Assembly: GCA_023418835.1 (NCBI GenBank)
Contig: JAEZYW010000202.1
Location: forward strand, 1 to 7,693
Length of the DNA stretch: 7,693 nucleotides
Reading direction: 5' to 3'
Origin: Bacillota bacterium
Lineage (GTDB): Bacteria > Bacillota > Clostridia > Tissierellales > Peptoniphilaceae
The position numbers and the translations under genes were made by a program. Below the pieces are notes generated by a model. The model did not search any database, was not told where the DNA came from, and worked only from the letters and a program-made list of their open reading frames with translations. Positions 1 through 6,969 of this stretch are shown here, one piece after another (the first letter of the stretch is position 1; each line of letters starts with the position of its first letter).

Positions 1-1
1 T

Positions 2-415
2 GCTATAATGTTGGCAAATAATGCAACATACCTTGACAAAGCAACTTTCCCATCTAGTTTCATAACTACAGAAAAATATGCACAAGAGAATAGAGATATT
101 TTAGTAAGATTTGCTGCAGCTATCCAAGAAGCTCAAGATATGAGAAAAGATAGAATAGATGAAGTTGCTAAAGCAGTTGCAAAAGAAACTGAAATTGACG
201 AAGAAATTATGTTAACTAGTAAGAATGAAGGAAACTGGGAAACTTCAGGAGCTACTTTCCTTAGTACAGCTCTAGGAGACGGAACAGTTAAAAGCTTCTA
301 TGAAAACCAACAAAAAACATTTCTAGATGCTGGAGCAATTGAAGAAGAAGTTCCAGTAGAGAACTACATTATGTTTGATATAATGGAAGAAGCTAATGAG
401 ATGGCGACTAAATAA
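2..415 (+). CDS. ABC transporter substrate-binding protein, SsuA/NMT1-like (C-terminal part)
   Basis: This is the last 137 codons of an extracytoplasmic solute-binding protein; the reading frame is open to the window edge, so the ATG at 8 is internal and the start lies upstream. What is seen: an F-I-T-T-E-x-Y-A-x-E-N segment followed by a helix with V-R-F-x-x-A-I-Q-E-A-Q-D, and a C-terminal L-D-A-G-A-I-E-E-E-V-P-V-E-N-Y segment ending in M-E-E-A. This order is typical of the C-terminal lobe of periplasmic-binding-protein-like II proteins of the sulfonate/nitrate/taurine group. In the family, such proteins are lipoproteins in Gram-positives that deliver a small anion or related solute to an ABC permease. 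The ligand cannot be read from this fragment, and the permease and ATPase would lie upstream if present. A hairpin terminator follows directly, so it is the last gene of its own transcript and probably unrelated to the genes downstream. Confidence 0.8.
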   Translation, partial: AIMLANNATYLDKATFPSSFITTEKYAQENRDILVRFAAAIQEAQDMRKDRIDEVAKAVAKETEIDEEIMLTSKNEGNWETSGATFLSTALGDGTVKSFYENQQKTFLDAGAIEEEVPVENYIMFDIMEEANEMATK

Positions 416-425
416 TTAGATTTAC

Positions 426-463
426 TAAAGGAGATGTTTTTAAATAAATATCTCCTTTATTTT
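426..463 (+). terminator. Rho-independent terminator after the substrate-binding protein gene
   Basis: A perfect 10-bp inverted repeat, TAAAGGAGAT (426-435) with ATCTCCTTTA (450-459), extends inward by one G-U and three A-U pairs to a 14-bp stem with a 6-nt loop at 440-445. It is followed by TTTT at 460-463. It starts 11 bp after the stop codon of the substrate-binding protein gene. The stem contains the Shine-Dalgarno-like AAAGGAG, but no start codon follows it, so termination is the better reading. It separates the ABC gene from the downstream operon. Confidence 0.8.
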
Positions 464-481
464 AAATTATGATTTAGGGTG

Positions 482-490
482 TGTTATAAT
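482..490 (+). promoter_or_regulatory. Candidate extended -10 promoter for the two-component/sugar operon
   Basis: TGTTATAAT (482-490) is a perfect extended -10 element (TG-n-TATAAT) in the short gap after the terminator. The best -35 position, around 462-467 (TTAAAT), is weak, which is tolerable for extended -10 promoters. Transcription would begin near 496-498, leaving a very short leader in which the Shine-Dalgarno sits almost at the 5' end. A second -10-like box, TATGAT at 468-473, would give a leader of about 30 nt and is an alternative. Only one of the two may be used. Confidence 0.45.
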
Positions 491-496
491 TTTGCT

Positions 497-504
497 AAGA
501 GGTG
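497..504 (+). promoter_or_regulatory. Ribosome binding site that fixes the kinase start at 510
   Basis: AAGAGGTG lies 7 nt (from its last core G at 502) before the ATG at 510. The only in-frame start further upstream, TTG at 492, has no Shine-Dalgarno before it and sits directly next to the TATAAT box, so it could not be inside a transcript from that promoter. The ATG at 510 is therefore chosen. Confidence 0.75.
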
Positions 505-509
505 TTATT

Positions 510-1997
510 ATGCTTATTATTGCACTACTCATAATGTTTATTACAACTTTATATTTAGTTTTCCGTAGAAAGGACATCTTAAGTCTTTATATGATGCTTA
601 TATGTATTTCCTTTTTATTGATGTTTTTAGGAGTAATAACTACTATTGCAAAATCTGGTGGATACAGCATTTCTAATTTGACTTTTCTTTTTTTAGATAA
701 AAGAATTCAAACGACTTTGCAAAACATGCCTATTACCTTAGGTATCGTAGGTTATGCCGTTGCAATTGGGAGAACTCTTTTTCCCTATTTTCTTCTTCTA
801 TTGTCCATAGAATGTTCCATGATTTCTATATTGAGAAGAAATAAAAGAAAACTCATATATTTATTAGCTATTTTGCCAACTTTATATTTGATTTATTATT
901 ATCCCCCAATTTTTAAAACAATAGTAACGGGAAGATTTAATTTACTAGTTTTCAACATCTATATGGCTAGGGTTTGGATTGTATTATATATAGTTGTGGC
1001 TTTCTCGTTATTGCTATTCGAATACTTTTCCATAACTATAAAAAGTTCTAGAAAGGAATTTAGATCTATAGTCTTAGGAATGATCGGTCTAACTTCTTTT
1101 TACGGAATGTATGCAATACAAGACCCAGCGCAGATTTACAATATGTTTATCCACGAATATATTTCCATTGGATCTTTGACTTATATTAACAAAGCCCTGG
1201 GAAATTTTGGATATTTAAGCATTATTTCTTTTATAATTTTATTCCTAGTAGTGGGAAATATAGGTTTAATACAATATACAAATATGAGTTATTTGGAATA
1301 CAGAGAAGATATAGTTTCCAAAAAGAAATTTGACAATAGAAGTATGGGAGTCTCTGTATTTGCCCACAGTTTAAAAAACCAAATACTAGCATCTAAAGTT
1401 ATGGACAGAAGAATGGAAAGGGCTTTAAAAGAAGAAGAGATCGACAAAGAAAAACTTTTCGATATTATAGAAAAACAAAAGTCCCTTCACGATCAGATGA
1501 TAAACCATATAAATTCTGTATATAAGACCATTAAGCCAGGATCCATACACCTTACTACAAATCATTTGTCTGAAATTATTGGAATTGGAGTTTCAAGGTT
1601 TTTAAAAAATGGATACGATGTGAATTTTAAACTGGACTTTAATTTCGATACTAAAATTCTAGCTGACAAGGAACAATTGGGAGAGGCAATTTATCAACTC
1701 CTTTGTAACTCAGCAGAAGCCGATAGTGAAAATATCCAAATGATTGTGGAAAAAGAGAGGCTTTATTACGTTATAACCATAATAGATGACGGTTCTGGAA
1801 TTGAGAAAAAGAATTTAAAGAAAATTTTTGAACCCTTTCAAACCTATAAATCCTCCAATGAAAATTGGGGTTTGGGACTTTATTACATTAGACATGTAGT
1901 GAGGGGACATTACGGAAAGATAAATATAGAAAGTACATTGAATGAAGGAACAGAAGTACAAGTTATGCTGCCAAAGTATTTAGAAAAGAATGAGTGA
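510..1997 (+). CDS. Seven-TM membrane sensor histidine kinase
   Basis: The 495-residue protein begins directly in a membrane region, with about seven hydrophobic segments near residues 2-18, 23-46, 75-105, 115-135, 150-172, 186-204 and 233-255. A short linker leads to the kinase core. The phosphoacceptor is most likely H286, in an A-H-S-L-K-N-Q motif, which differs from the common H-E-[LI]-R-T-P box. The ATPase domain shows the N-box N400 (L-L-C-N-S-A-E-A), the G1 box D426-D-G-S-G-I, an F-box-like F-E-P-F and the G2 box around G454-L-G456. There is no PAS, HAMP or recognisable extracellular domain, so any signal is probably sensed within the membrane part. It should autophosphorylate and pass phosphate to the regulator encoded next, whose start overlaps its stop by 8 bp. 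It is the first gene of the operon. The ligand is not predictable; a link to the sugar genes downstream is inferred from context. Confidence 0.88.
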   Translation: MLIIALLIMFITTLYLVFRRKDILSLYMMLICISFLLMFLGVITTIAKSGGYSISNLTFLFLDKRIQTTLQNMPITLGIVGYAVAIGRTLFPYFLLLLSIECSMISILRRNKRKLIYLLAILPTLYLIYYYPPIFKTIVTGRFNLLVFNIYMARVWIVLYIVVAFSLLLFEYFSITIKSSRKEFRSIVLGMIGLTSFYGMYAIQDPAQIYNMFIHEYISIGSLTYINKALGNFGYLSIISFIILFLVVGNIGLIQYTNMSYLEYREDIVSKKKFDNRSMGVSVFAHSLKNQILASKVMDRRMERALKEEEIDKEKLFDIIEKQKSLHDQMINHINSVYKTIKPGSIHLTTNHLSEIIGIGVSRFLKNGYDVNFKLDFNFDTKILADKEQLGEAIYQLLCNSAEADSENIQMIVEKERLYYVITIIDDGSGIEKKNLKKIFEPFQTYKSSNENWGLGLYYIRHVVRGHYGKINIESTLNEGTEVQVMLPKYLEKNE

Positions 1998-2682
1998 TCT
2001 TATGATAAAAGTTGTAGTTTCAGAGGATTTTGAAATTTTAAGAGAAGAGATAGTGGAAGTCCTATCTTCTGACGATGAAATTGATGTAGTCGCAGATTTC
2101 CCAAGGGGAGACTTGACAGTGGATTACGTATTAAAAAATCCAGTGGATGTAGTTTTAATGGACATAGATATGGAAAGTCCAAGGGCTGGAATTATCGCCA
2201 CAGAACAAATAAATGAAGGCAAACCTGAGACTAAAGTAATTTTTCTGACTGCATATGAAGTGGATGACATCATTATGGAAGCCATGGGAGTTGGCGGCGT
2301 GGATTATATATGCAAGGAAAATTTTGACGATGGCTTAATTGATAGGGTAAAAAACGCCTACAATGATAAAGTCGTTTTAGATCCTTCTATCGGCAGAACT
2401 ATTAGGGATGAATATACTCGTTTGCGTTATTCTGAAAGAAGTCTACTGTTTTTTATAAACAACGTGGGAAGGCTAACTCCTGCTGAGTTTGAAATAATGA
2501 GACTAATATTGGACGATAAAACCAATAGAGAAATAGCAGCTGATAGGAATGTAGAAATGGCAACGGTGAAAAGTCAGGTAAGAGCAATACTAAATAAATT
2601 TGGTTGCAGGAGAAAAAAAGACGTTATAGATATTGTTAAAGATCTGAAATTGGAATACTTATTTTCGAAAGGAGAAAATTGA
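1990..2682 (+). CDS. Response regulator, NarL/LuxR-type DNA-binding output
   Basis: The 230-residue protein has an N-terminal receiver (about residues 5-127) and a C-terminal LuxR-type helix-turn-helix (about 160-218). The receiver shows the acidic pair E12-D13, the phosphoacceptor D58 in V-V-L-M-D-I-D-M, T87 in I-F-L-T-A-Y and K109 in Y-I-C-K-E. The DNA-binding part carries L-T-P-A-E-F-E-I, then N-R-E-I-A and A-T-V-K-S-Q-V-R-A-I-L-x-K-F, the usual LuxR/NarL layout. It is the expected partner of the kinase encoded just upstream. The start is uncertain: ATG 1990 overlaps the kinase stop by 8 bp, while ATG 2002 would give M-I-K-V-V-V, a more typical receiver start; neither has a good Shine-Dalgarno, which fits translational coupling. 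Its stop overlaps the next gene's start by one base, tying the regulator to the metabolic genes. It probably controls its own operon (inference). Confidence 0.9.
   Translation: MSDLMIKVVVSEDFEILREEIVEVLSSDDEIDVVADFPRGDLTVDYVLKNPVDVVLMDIDMESPRAGIIATEQINEGKPETKVIFLTAYEVDDIIMEAMGVGGVDYICKENFDDGLIDRVKNAYNDKVVLDPSIGRTIRDEYTRLRYSERSLLFFINNVGRLTPAEFEIMRLILDDKTNREIAADRNVEMATVKSQVRAILNKFGCRRKKDVIDIVKDLKLEYLFSKGEN
2668..2674 (+). promoter_or_regulatory. Ribosome binding site that fixes the NagB-like start at 2682
   Basis: AAAGGAG ends 7 nt before ATG 2682, the ideal distance, and lies inside the end of the response regulator gene. The in-frame TTG at 2679 would be only 4 nt away. ATG 2682 forms a TGATG stop/start overlap with the upstream gene, a common translational coupling arrangement, so it is preferred. 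Confidence 0.8.
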
Positions 2683-3494
2683 TGGAATATTTTAAGATTG
2701 AAAGGGAAAACCTTGGAGAAAATTCAAAACTCCCCCTATTAAAATTGGGAGATTCAGGAGAAGTGTTTTATGAAATAGCACTTAAGATGGTGGAAGAAAT
2801 CGAGAAAAATAATGAAGCTGGTGAAAAAACTGTATTTATTTTGCCAGTGGGACCAGCAGGTCAGTATCCGATTTTTGTTCGCTTAGTTAACTCCAAAAGA
2901 CTTAGCTTAAAAGACACATGGTTTATAAATATGGACGAATACCTGACAGATGATTTGCAATATATCGATAAAAATGACGATTTGTCCTTTATAGGATTTA
3001 TGGATAGAGAAGTTTACGGAAAAATTGACAAAGATTTAGTCATGGAAGAAAACCAGAGAATTTTCCCCGATCCAAAAAATCCAGACAAGATTGGAGAGAT
3101 AATAGAAGAATTAGGTGGAGTTGACATCTGTTTTGGAGGAATTGGAATAACAGGACATTTGGCTTTCAACGAACCCCAAGATATGAGTGTAGAAGAATTT
3201 AAAAATCTTTCTACTAGGGTAATTGAAATTGCACCAGAAACTAGATGCGTAAACTCTATTGGAGATTTAAGCGGTGCAATAACTGCAATGCCTAAATTTG
3301 CAGTTACAGTGGGAATGAAAGAGATTTTAAACTCTAAAAAGTTAATTTTTGGGGCTTTTAGAGATTGGCATAGGGCAGTAGTTAGACAAACTCTATATGG
3401 AGAAGTGAGTGCCAATTTCCCTGCAACTTTAATGCAAGAACACCCAGATGCAATGTTAATAATAAACGAAAACGCAAGTATTAAGCCATTTTAA
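2682..3494 (+). CDS. NagB-family sugar-phosphate isomerase/deaminase (glucosamine-6-phosphate deaminase-like), atypical active site
   Basis: The 270-residue protein belongs to the glucosamine-6-phosphate deaminase/6-phosphogluconolactonase fold family. Family members of the NagB type convert glucosamine-6-phosphate to fructose-6-phosphate plus ammonia in the cytoplasm. Seen here: M-D-E-Y with D85 (E. coli Asp72), G-I-T-G-H-L-A-F-N-E-P with H159 (His143) and E164 (Glu148), then P-K-F-A-V-T-V-G and a C-terminal L-M-Q-E-H-P-D-A. Two things are odd. E. coli Asp141 is T157, and the phosphate loop, normally a G-L-x-T-G-x-T-P type, is L-P-V-G-P-A-G-Q-Y-P with an apparent two-residue insertion. So the family is sure, but the exact substrate is not: it may act on another amino sugar or be a plain aldose/ketose isomerase. 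It is coupled to the regulator by a TGATG overlap. A true NagA-family gene lies four genes downstream. Confidence 0.8.
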   Translation: MEYFKIERENLGENSKLPLLKLGDSGEVFYEIALKMVEEIEKNNEAGEKTVFILPVGPAGQYPIFVRLVNSKRLSLKDTWFINMDEYLTDDLQYIDKNDDLSFIGFMDREVYGKIDKDLVMEENQRIFPDPKNPDKIGEIIEELGGVDICFGGIGITGHLAFNEPQDMSVEEFKNLSTRVIEIAPETRCVNSIGDLSGAITAMPKFAVTVGMKEILNSKKLIFGAFRDWHRAVVRQTLYGEVSANFPATLMQEHPDAMLIINENASIKPF

Positions 3495-3505
3495 GGAGAT
3501 AAAAA

Positions 3506-4615
3506 ATGATAGTATCACTAAAACCTTTATTGAAAGCAGCAAGAGAACACAATTTTGCTTATGGAGCCTTTAATGTAAACTCAGTTTCTCAGATTGAAGC
3601 TGCTCTTAGAATCCATGAAATTTTTAATAGCCCTATGGTTTTACAAGGGGCTGAACTGGCAAATGCCTTTATGAGCGGGAAAATAGATTTTAAAAACGCA
3701 TCCTTTGAAGATAAGAAAAAGGGAATGGAAATAATGGCAAATGCCTTTTACAAAATTGCGGAAAAATCCAAAATTCCTTCAGTCCTACACCTTGACCACG
3801 GTTCTTCTTTTGAAGTTTGTAAGGCTGCCATAGATTCAGGGTACACATCAGTTATGATTGACGGAAGCTCTAAGCCTTTAGATGAAAATATTGCCGTTAC
3901 AAAAGAAGTTGTGGAATATGCAAAAAAACACGGCGTCAGTGTAGAAGGTGAATTGGGAGTTTTGGCAGGTGTGGAAGACCACGTCTTTTCTGCAAAATCC
4001 ACTTACACTCATCCTCTAGATGCAGTGAAATTTGTCAGAGAAACGGGAGTAGACGCTTTGGCAATTAGTTATGGAACTAGTCATGGAGCTAATAAAGGTT
4101 CAAATGTGGTTCTTAGAAAAGAAATTGCCATAGCTGTAAACGAGTGTTTAAAACACGAAGGATTGGAATGCTCTTTGGTATCCCACGGATCTTCAAATGT
4201 TGACCCTTATTTAGTACAACAAATTAACGATTTAGGTGGAGATATTAAAAACGCTGGTGGAATTCCAATTGCTCAATTACAAGATGTAATTAAATCTGGA
4301 ATTGGAAAGATCAACGTAGATACAGACATTAGACTAACAATAGATAGAAATGTTAGAGAAGTTCTACAGTCTAATCCAAATCTGTTAAAAGACGAATATG
4401 TAAAAATGATAGACGACAAATTAAAGAGAAATCCTGCAGACTTCGACCCTAGATATTTTATGGCAGATATTATAGACGTAATGGCTACTGGAGAGATTCC
4501 AACAGAAGAAGTAGGAAAAGTTGTGGAAGCTATGAAAGACGCTGTAATGGAAGTTTGCGGTAGAATGATTATAGCCTTTGGAAGTGACGAAAAAATTAAA
4601 TATATAGAAAACTAA
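3506..4615 (+). CDS. fba: Class II fructose-bisphosphate aldolase (zinc-dependent, long cbbA-like form)
   Basis: The 369-residue cytoplasmic enzyme should cleave a ketose 1,6-bisphosphate to dihydroxyacetone phosphate and an aldose phosphate, or run the reverse. Seen: N-terminal G-A-F-N-V-N, H-L-D-H-G with catalytic D97 and zinc ligand H98, S-V-M-I-D-G-S, V-E-G-E-L-G (E147/E149), Y-G-T-S-H-G with zinc ligand H193, L-V-S-H-G-S-S with zinc ligand H227, and the phosphate loop K-I-N-V-D-T-D. The H-G-S-S segment, the inserted I-N-D-L-G-G-D-I stretch and the C-terminal F-D-P-R-Y followed by a helix ending in F-G resemble the class IIB group found in Calvin-cycle and some anaerobic bacteria, which runs near 350 residues. 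All catalytic residues I can place are intact. A good AAGGAG (3493-3498) precedes ATG 3506, in an 11-bp gap after the NagB-like gene. Specificity for fructose over tagatose or another ketose bisphosphate cannot be told by eye. Confidence 0.88.
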   Translation: MIVSLKPLLKAAREHNFAYGAFNVNSVSQIEAALRIHEIFNSPMVLQGAELANAFMSGKIDFKNASFEDKKKGMEIMANAFYKIAEKSKIPSVLHLDHGSSFEVCKAAIDSGYTSVMIDGSSKPLDENIAVTKEVVEYAKKHGVSVEGELGVLAGVEDHVFSAKSTYTHPLDAVKFVRETGVDALAISYGTSHGANKGSNVVLRKEIAIAVNECLKHEGLECSLVSHGSSNVDPYLVQQINDLGGDIKNAGGIPIAQLQDVIKSGIGKINVDTDIRLTIDRNVREVLQSNPNLLKDEYVKMIDDKLKRNPADFDPRYFMADIIDVMATGEIPTEEVGKVVEAMKDAVMEVCGRMIIAFGSDEKIKYIEN

Positions 4616-4639
4616 TTATCTAATTTATAGGGAGGTTTT

Positions 4640-5464
4640 ATGAAAAAAATATATGTAAATTTTAAGAGATTTGATGTGCCAAAAGAATTTGGAGGAGTTA
4701 ATTCCCTGTATCCAATTGAGAAATGGTCTAAATCCATAGTAAATGACCTAGACGGTAAATTAGATAAATATAAAGACGCAGAATTTTCTTTTTTCTTTCC
4801 AGAAGCCCACTTGCTAAATGGAATGTCAGAAGAGCCTAAAAATATAAAAATTGGAACTCAAAGCGTTCACCGCCACGATGTGGAAGAAGGAAAGAACTTT
4901 GGAGCATTTACAACCAGTCTTCCAGCAGCAGCTGCTAAAGGATTGGGAGCAAAAGCTACATTAATTGGACATTGCGAAGAGAGAAACAATCTAAAAGAAA
5001 TTATTTCCACATCCAATGGAGATTTATCAAAAGTGAATGAACTTTTAAACATGTCTGTAAAAAGTGCCATAAACAGAGGACTTGATGTGTTGTTTGCAAT
5101 TGGTGAAACTATGGAAGAACAAGAAAATTGGGAAGAAGTTTTAGAAACCCAATTGGAAGTTGGTTTAAAAGATGTGGACAAATCTAAAGTTACAATTGCC
5201 TACGAACCAGTTTGGGCTATTGGACCAGGAAAGACCCCACCAGATCGAGAATATATACAAAAAATTGGGAAGTTTATTAAAGAAAAGACAGGTCTTCCCG
5301 TCGTATATGGAGGCGGATTAAAATCAGACAACGCCGAAATGCTATCATCGATTCCAGAAATTGACGGGGGATTAATTGCCCTTACTAGATTTAGTGGAGA
5401 TATAGGATTTTACCCAGAAGAATTTTTAGAAATAGTTGACTTATATTTAGGAGAGGAGAAATAA
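4640..5464 (+). CDS. Triosephosphate isomerase-family protein with altered phosphate loops
   Basis: The 274-residue protein has the TIM-barrel isomerase signature but is not a standard glycolytic TpiA, which usually has about 250 residues. Catalytic residues are kept: N7 and K9 in N-F-K, H111 in I-G-H-C-E-E-R (standard I-G-H-S-E-R-R) and E189 in A-Y-E-P-V-W-A-I-G-P-G-K-T (loop 6). Changed positions are the phosphate-gripping ones: the standard Y-G-G-S is Y-G-G-G (G226), and the standard G-F-L-V-G-G-A-S loop is G-G-L-I-A-L-T-R (243-250). The Ser after the catalytic His is C112. This suggests isomerisation of a related phosphorylated ketose/aldose, such as a tetrulose phosphate (compare the TIM-family erythrulose-1-phosphate isomerases), rather than triose phosphates, but plain TIM activity is not excluded. 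AGGGAGG (4629-4635) lies 4 nt before ATG 4640. The gene ends exactly where the LarA-like gene begins. Confidence 0.78.
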   Translation: MKKIYVNFKRFDVPKEFGGVNSLYPIEKWSKSIVNDLDGKLDKYKDAEFSFFFPEAHLLNGMSEEPKNIKIGTQSVHRHDVEEGKNFGAFTTSLPAAAAKGLGAKATLIGHCEERNNLKEIISTSNGDLSKVNELLNMSVKSAINRGLDVLFAIGETMEEQENWEEVLETQLEVGLKDVDKSKVTIAYEPVWAIGPGKTPPDREYIQKIGKFIKEKTGLPVVYGGGLKSDNAEMLSSIPEIDGGLIALTRFSGDIGFYPEEFLEIVDLYLGEEK

Positions 5465-6946
5465 ATGAAATTAGAGTTTGAGTATGGACAAGGAACTATG
5501 AGTGGTGAATTACCAGACAATACAGACGTATTTATTCCCGGAGAAACAGTTGAAGATCCCCCATTTATTCCAGAAGATGAACTAAAAGATAGGTATCTAG
5601 AAAGTATAAGAAACCCAATTGGAATGGAGCCTTTATCTAAAACTGCAAAACCAGGAGATAAAGTTACAATTATATTCCCAGACAGAGTAAAGGGAGGAGA
5701 GCAAGAAACTTCCCATAGAAAAATGTCAATAAAGATAATCTTAGAAGAACTTTATAGTGTGGGAGTAAAAAAAGAAGACGTACTCTTAATCTGTTCCAAT
5801 GGACTTCATTCTAAAAATACAGAAAAAGAAATTTATGGAGTTCTAGGAGATGAGTTATTCCACGAATTTTGGCACTCAGGACAAATAATAAATCACGACA
5901 GTGAAGACTACGAAAACCTTGTAGATTTAGGAAAAACTAGAAGAGGTGACCCAGTAATTATGAATAAATATGTCTATGACGCTGACATAGCTATTCTAAT
6001 TGGACACACTCAAGGAAACCCATACGGAGGATACTCAGGAGGATATAAACACTGCTCAACTGGTATAACCCATTGGAAGAGTATTGCAAGTCACCACGTT
6101 CCCAGCGTAATGCATAGAGAAGACTTTACTCCAGTAAGCAGTAATTCTTTAATGCGTAGCAAATTTGACGAAATAGGAATGCACATGGAAGAAAAAATGG
6201 GCAAAAAGTTTTTCGTATGCGACGCCGTTTTAGACACTAAGAGTAGACAAATTGAAATCTTTTCAGGATATGCAAAAGAATTGCAACCGATAAGTTGGGA
6301 AGTTGCAGACAAGAGAACTTACATCCACTGGGCAGAAAAGAATTATGACGTTATGGTATTTGGAATGCCACAATTTTTCCACTACGGAGATGGAATGGGA
6401 ACTAACCCAGTAATGATGATGCAAGCCCTTTCAGCTCAAATTATTAGACATAAAAGAGTTATGACGGACAATTGCGTAATAATTTGCACATCCATTTGTA
6501 ACGGATATTTAAACGAATTCTTATGGCCATATATGCCAGAGCTTTTGGACATCTATAAGAAAAATTACAACAACACCCTACCAGATTTAAACAGATGGGG
6601 CGAATACTTTGCAACAAACGAAGAATATATTAGAAAATATAGATTTACAAATGCCTTCCATCCATTCCATGGATTTTCCATGATAAGCTGTGCTCATATT
6701 GCAGAGATGAACACATCTGCAATATATATAGTAGGAGCTCAAGAACCAGGATGGGCAAGGGCAATGGGGCTAAAAACTAGAGCCACAATTGAAGAAGCTC
6801 TAGAAGATGCTAAGAAAAAATATGTGGGAGAAAATCCAAATGTACTAGCACTTCCACTTACTTTTAAAACGACATCAGTTCACCTTTGTATGAAAGACGA
6901 AGGAAAGACAGATTTAAAAGGTTTTTCACATCCTTGCGGATGCTAA
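5465..6946 (+). CDS. LarA-family (DUF2088) nickel-dependent racemase/epimerase-like protein, long form
   Basis: The 493-residue protein matches the lactate racemase LarA superfamily, whose known members use a nickel-pincer nucleotide to racemise or epimerise 2-hydroxy acids; LarA itself has about 420-430 residues, so this one is longer. Compared by eye with Thermoanaerobacterium LarA: catalytic His108 = H115 (N-G-L-H-S), cofactor-attached Lys184 = K195 (G-Y-S-G-G-Y-K), Ni ligand His200 = H211 (A-S-H-H-V); the 16-residue K-H spacing is kept. The second catalytic His174 falls on N185, Arg75 on K76 (D-R-V-K for D-x-T-R) and, less surely, Lys298 on Q320. The C-terminal A-R-A-M-G...I-E-E-A-L-E-D-A part is LarA-like. 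The tail ends H-P-C-G-C. No cofactor synthesis genes (larB, larC, larE) lie in the window. ATG 5465 directly abuts the previous stop; GAGAGGAG (5451-5458) serves as its binding site. Its substrate is probably not lactate, given the changes. Confidence 0.8.
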   Translation: MKLEFEYGQGTMSGELPDNTDVFIPGETVEDPPFIPEDELKDRYLESIRNPIGMEPLSKTAKPGDKVTIIFPDRVKGGEQETSHRKMSIKIILEELYSVGVKKEDVLLICSNGLHSKNTEKEIYGVLGDELFHEFWHSGQIINHDSEDYENLVDLGKTRRGDPVIMNKYVYDADIAILIGHTQGNPYGGYSGGYKHCSTGITHWKSIASHHVPSVMHREDFTPVSSNSLMRSKFDEIGMHMEEKMGKKFFVCDAVLDTKSRQIEIFSGYAKELQPISWEVADKRTYIHWAEKNYDVMVFGMPQFFHYGDGMGTNPVMMMQALSAQIIRHKRVMTDNCVIICTSICNGYLNEFLWPYMPELLDIYKKNYNNTLPDLNRWGEYFATNEEYIRKYRFTNAFHPFHGFSMISCAHIAEMNTSAIYIVGAQEPGWARAMGLKTRATIEEALEDAKKKYVGENPNVLALPLTFKTTSVHLCMKDEGKTDLKGFSHPCGC

Positions 6947-6969
6947 TAACTAATGGATAGAGGTTAAAT

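Noticed and set aside
8..10. ATG at 8 as a real start of a small 135-residue gene
   Set aside because: The frame is open to the window edge and the product matches only the C-terminal lobe of a longer substrate-binding protein, so this Met is internal.
426..463. The hairpin as a riboswitch or leader element of the downstream operon
   Set aside because: It sits 11 bp after a stop codon, has a simple stem plus T-run, and lies upstream of the candidate promoter elements, so it is a terminator of the upstream gene.
492..509. TTG at 492 as the start of the histidine kinase (501 residues)
   Set aside because: It has no Shine-Dalgarno and lies next to the TATAAT box, whereas ATG 510 has AAGAGGTG at an ideal distance.
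2679..2681. TTG at 2679 as the start of the NagB-like gene
   Set aside because: ATG at 2682 is better spaced from AAAGGAG and makes the common TGATG overlap.
3506..5464. The aldolase and TIM-like genes as an ordinary glycolytic cluster
   Set aside because: The TIM-like protein has non-standard phosphate loops, there is no gapA, pgk, gpmI or eno nearby, and both genes are tightly packed between NagB-, LarA- and NagA-family genes.
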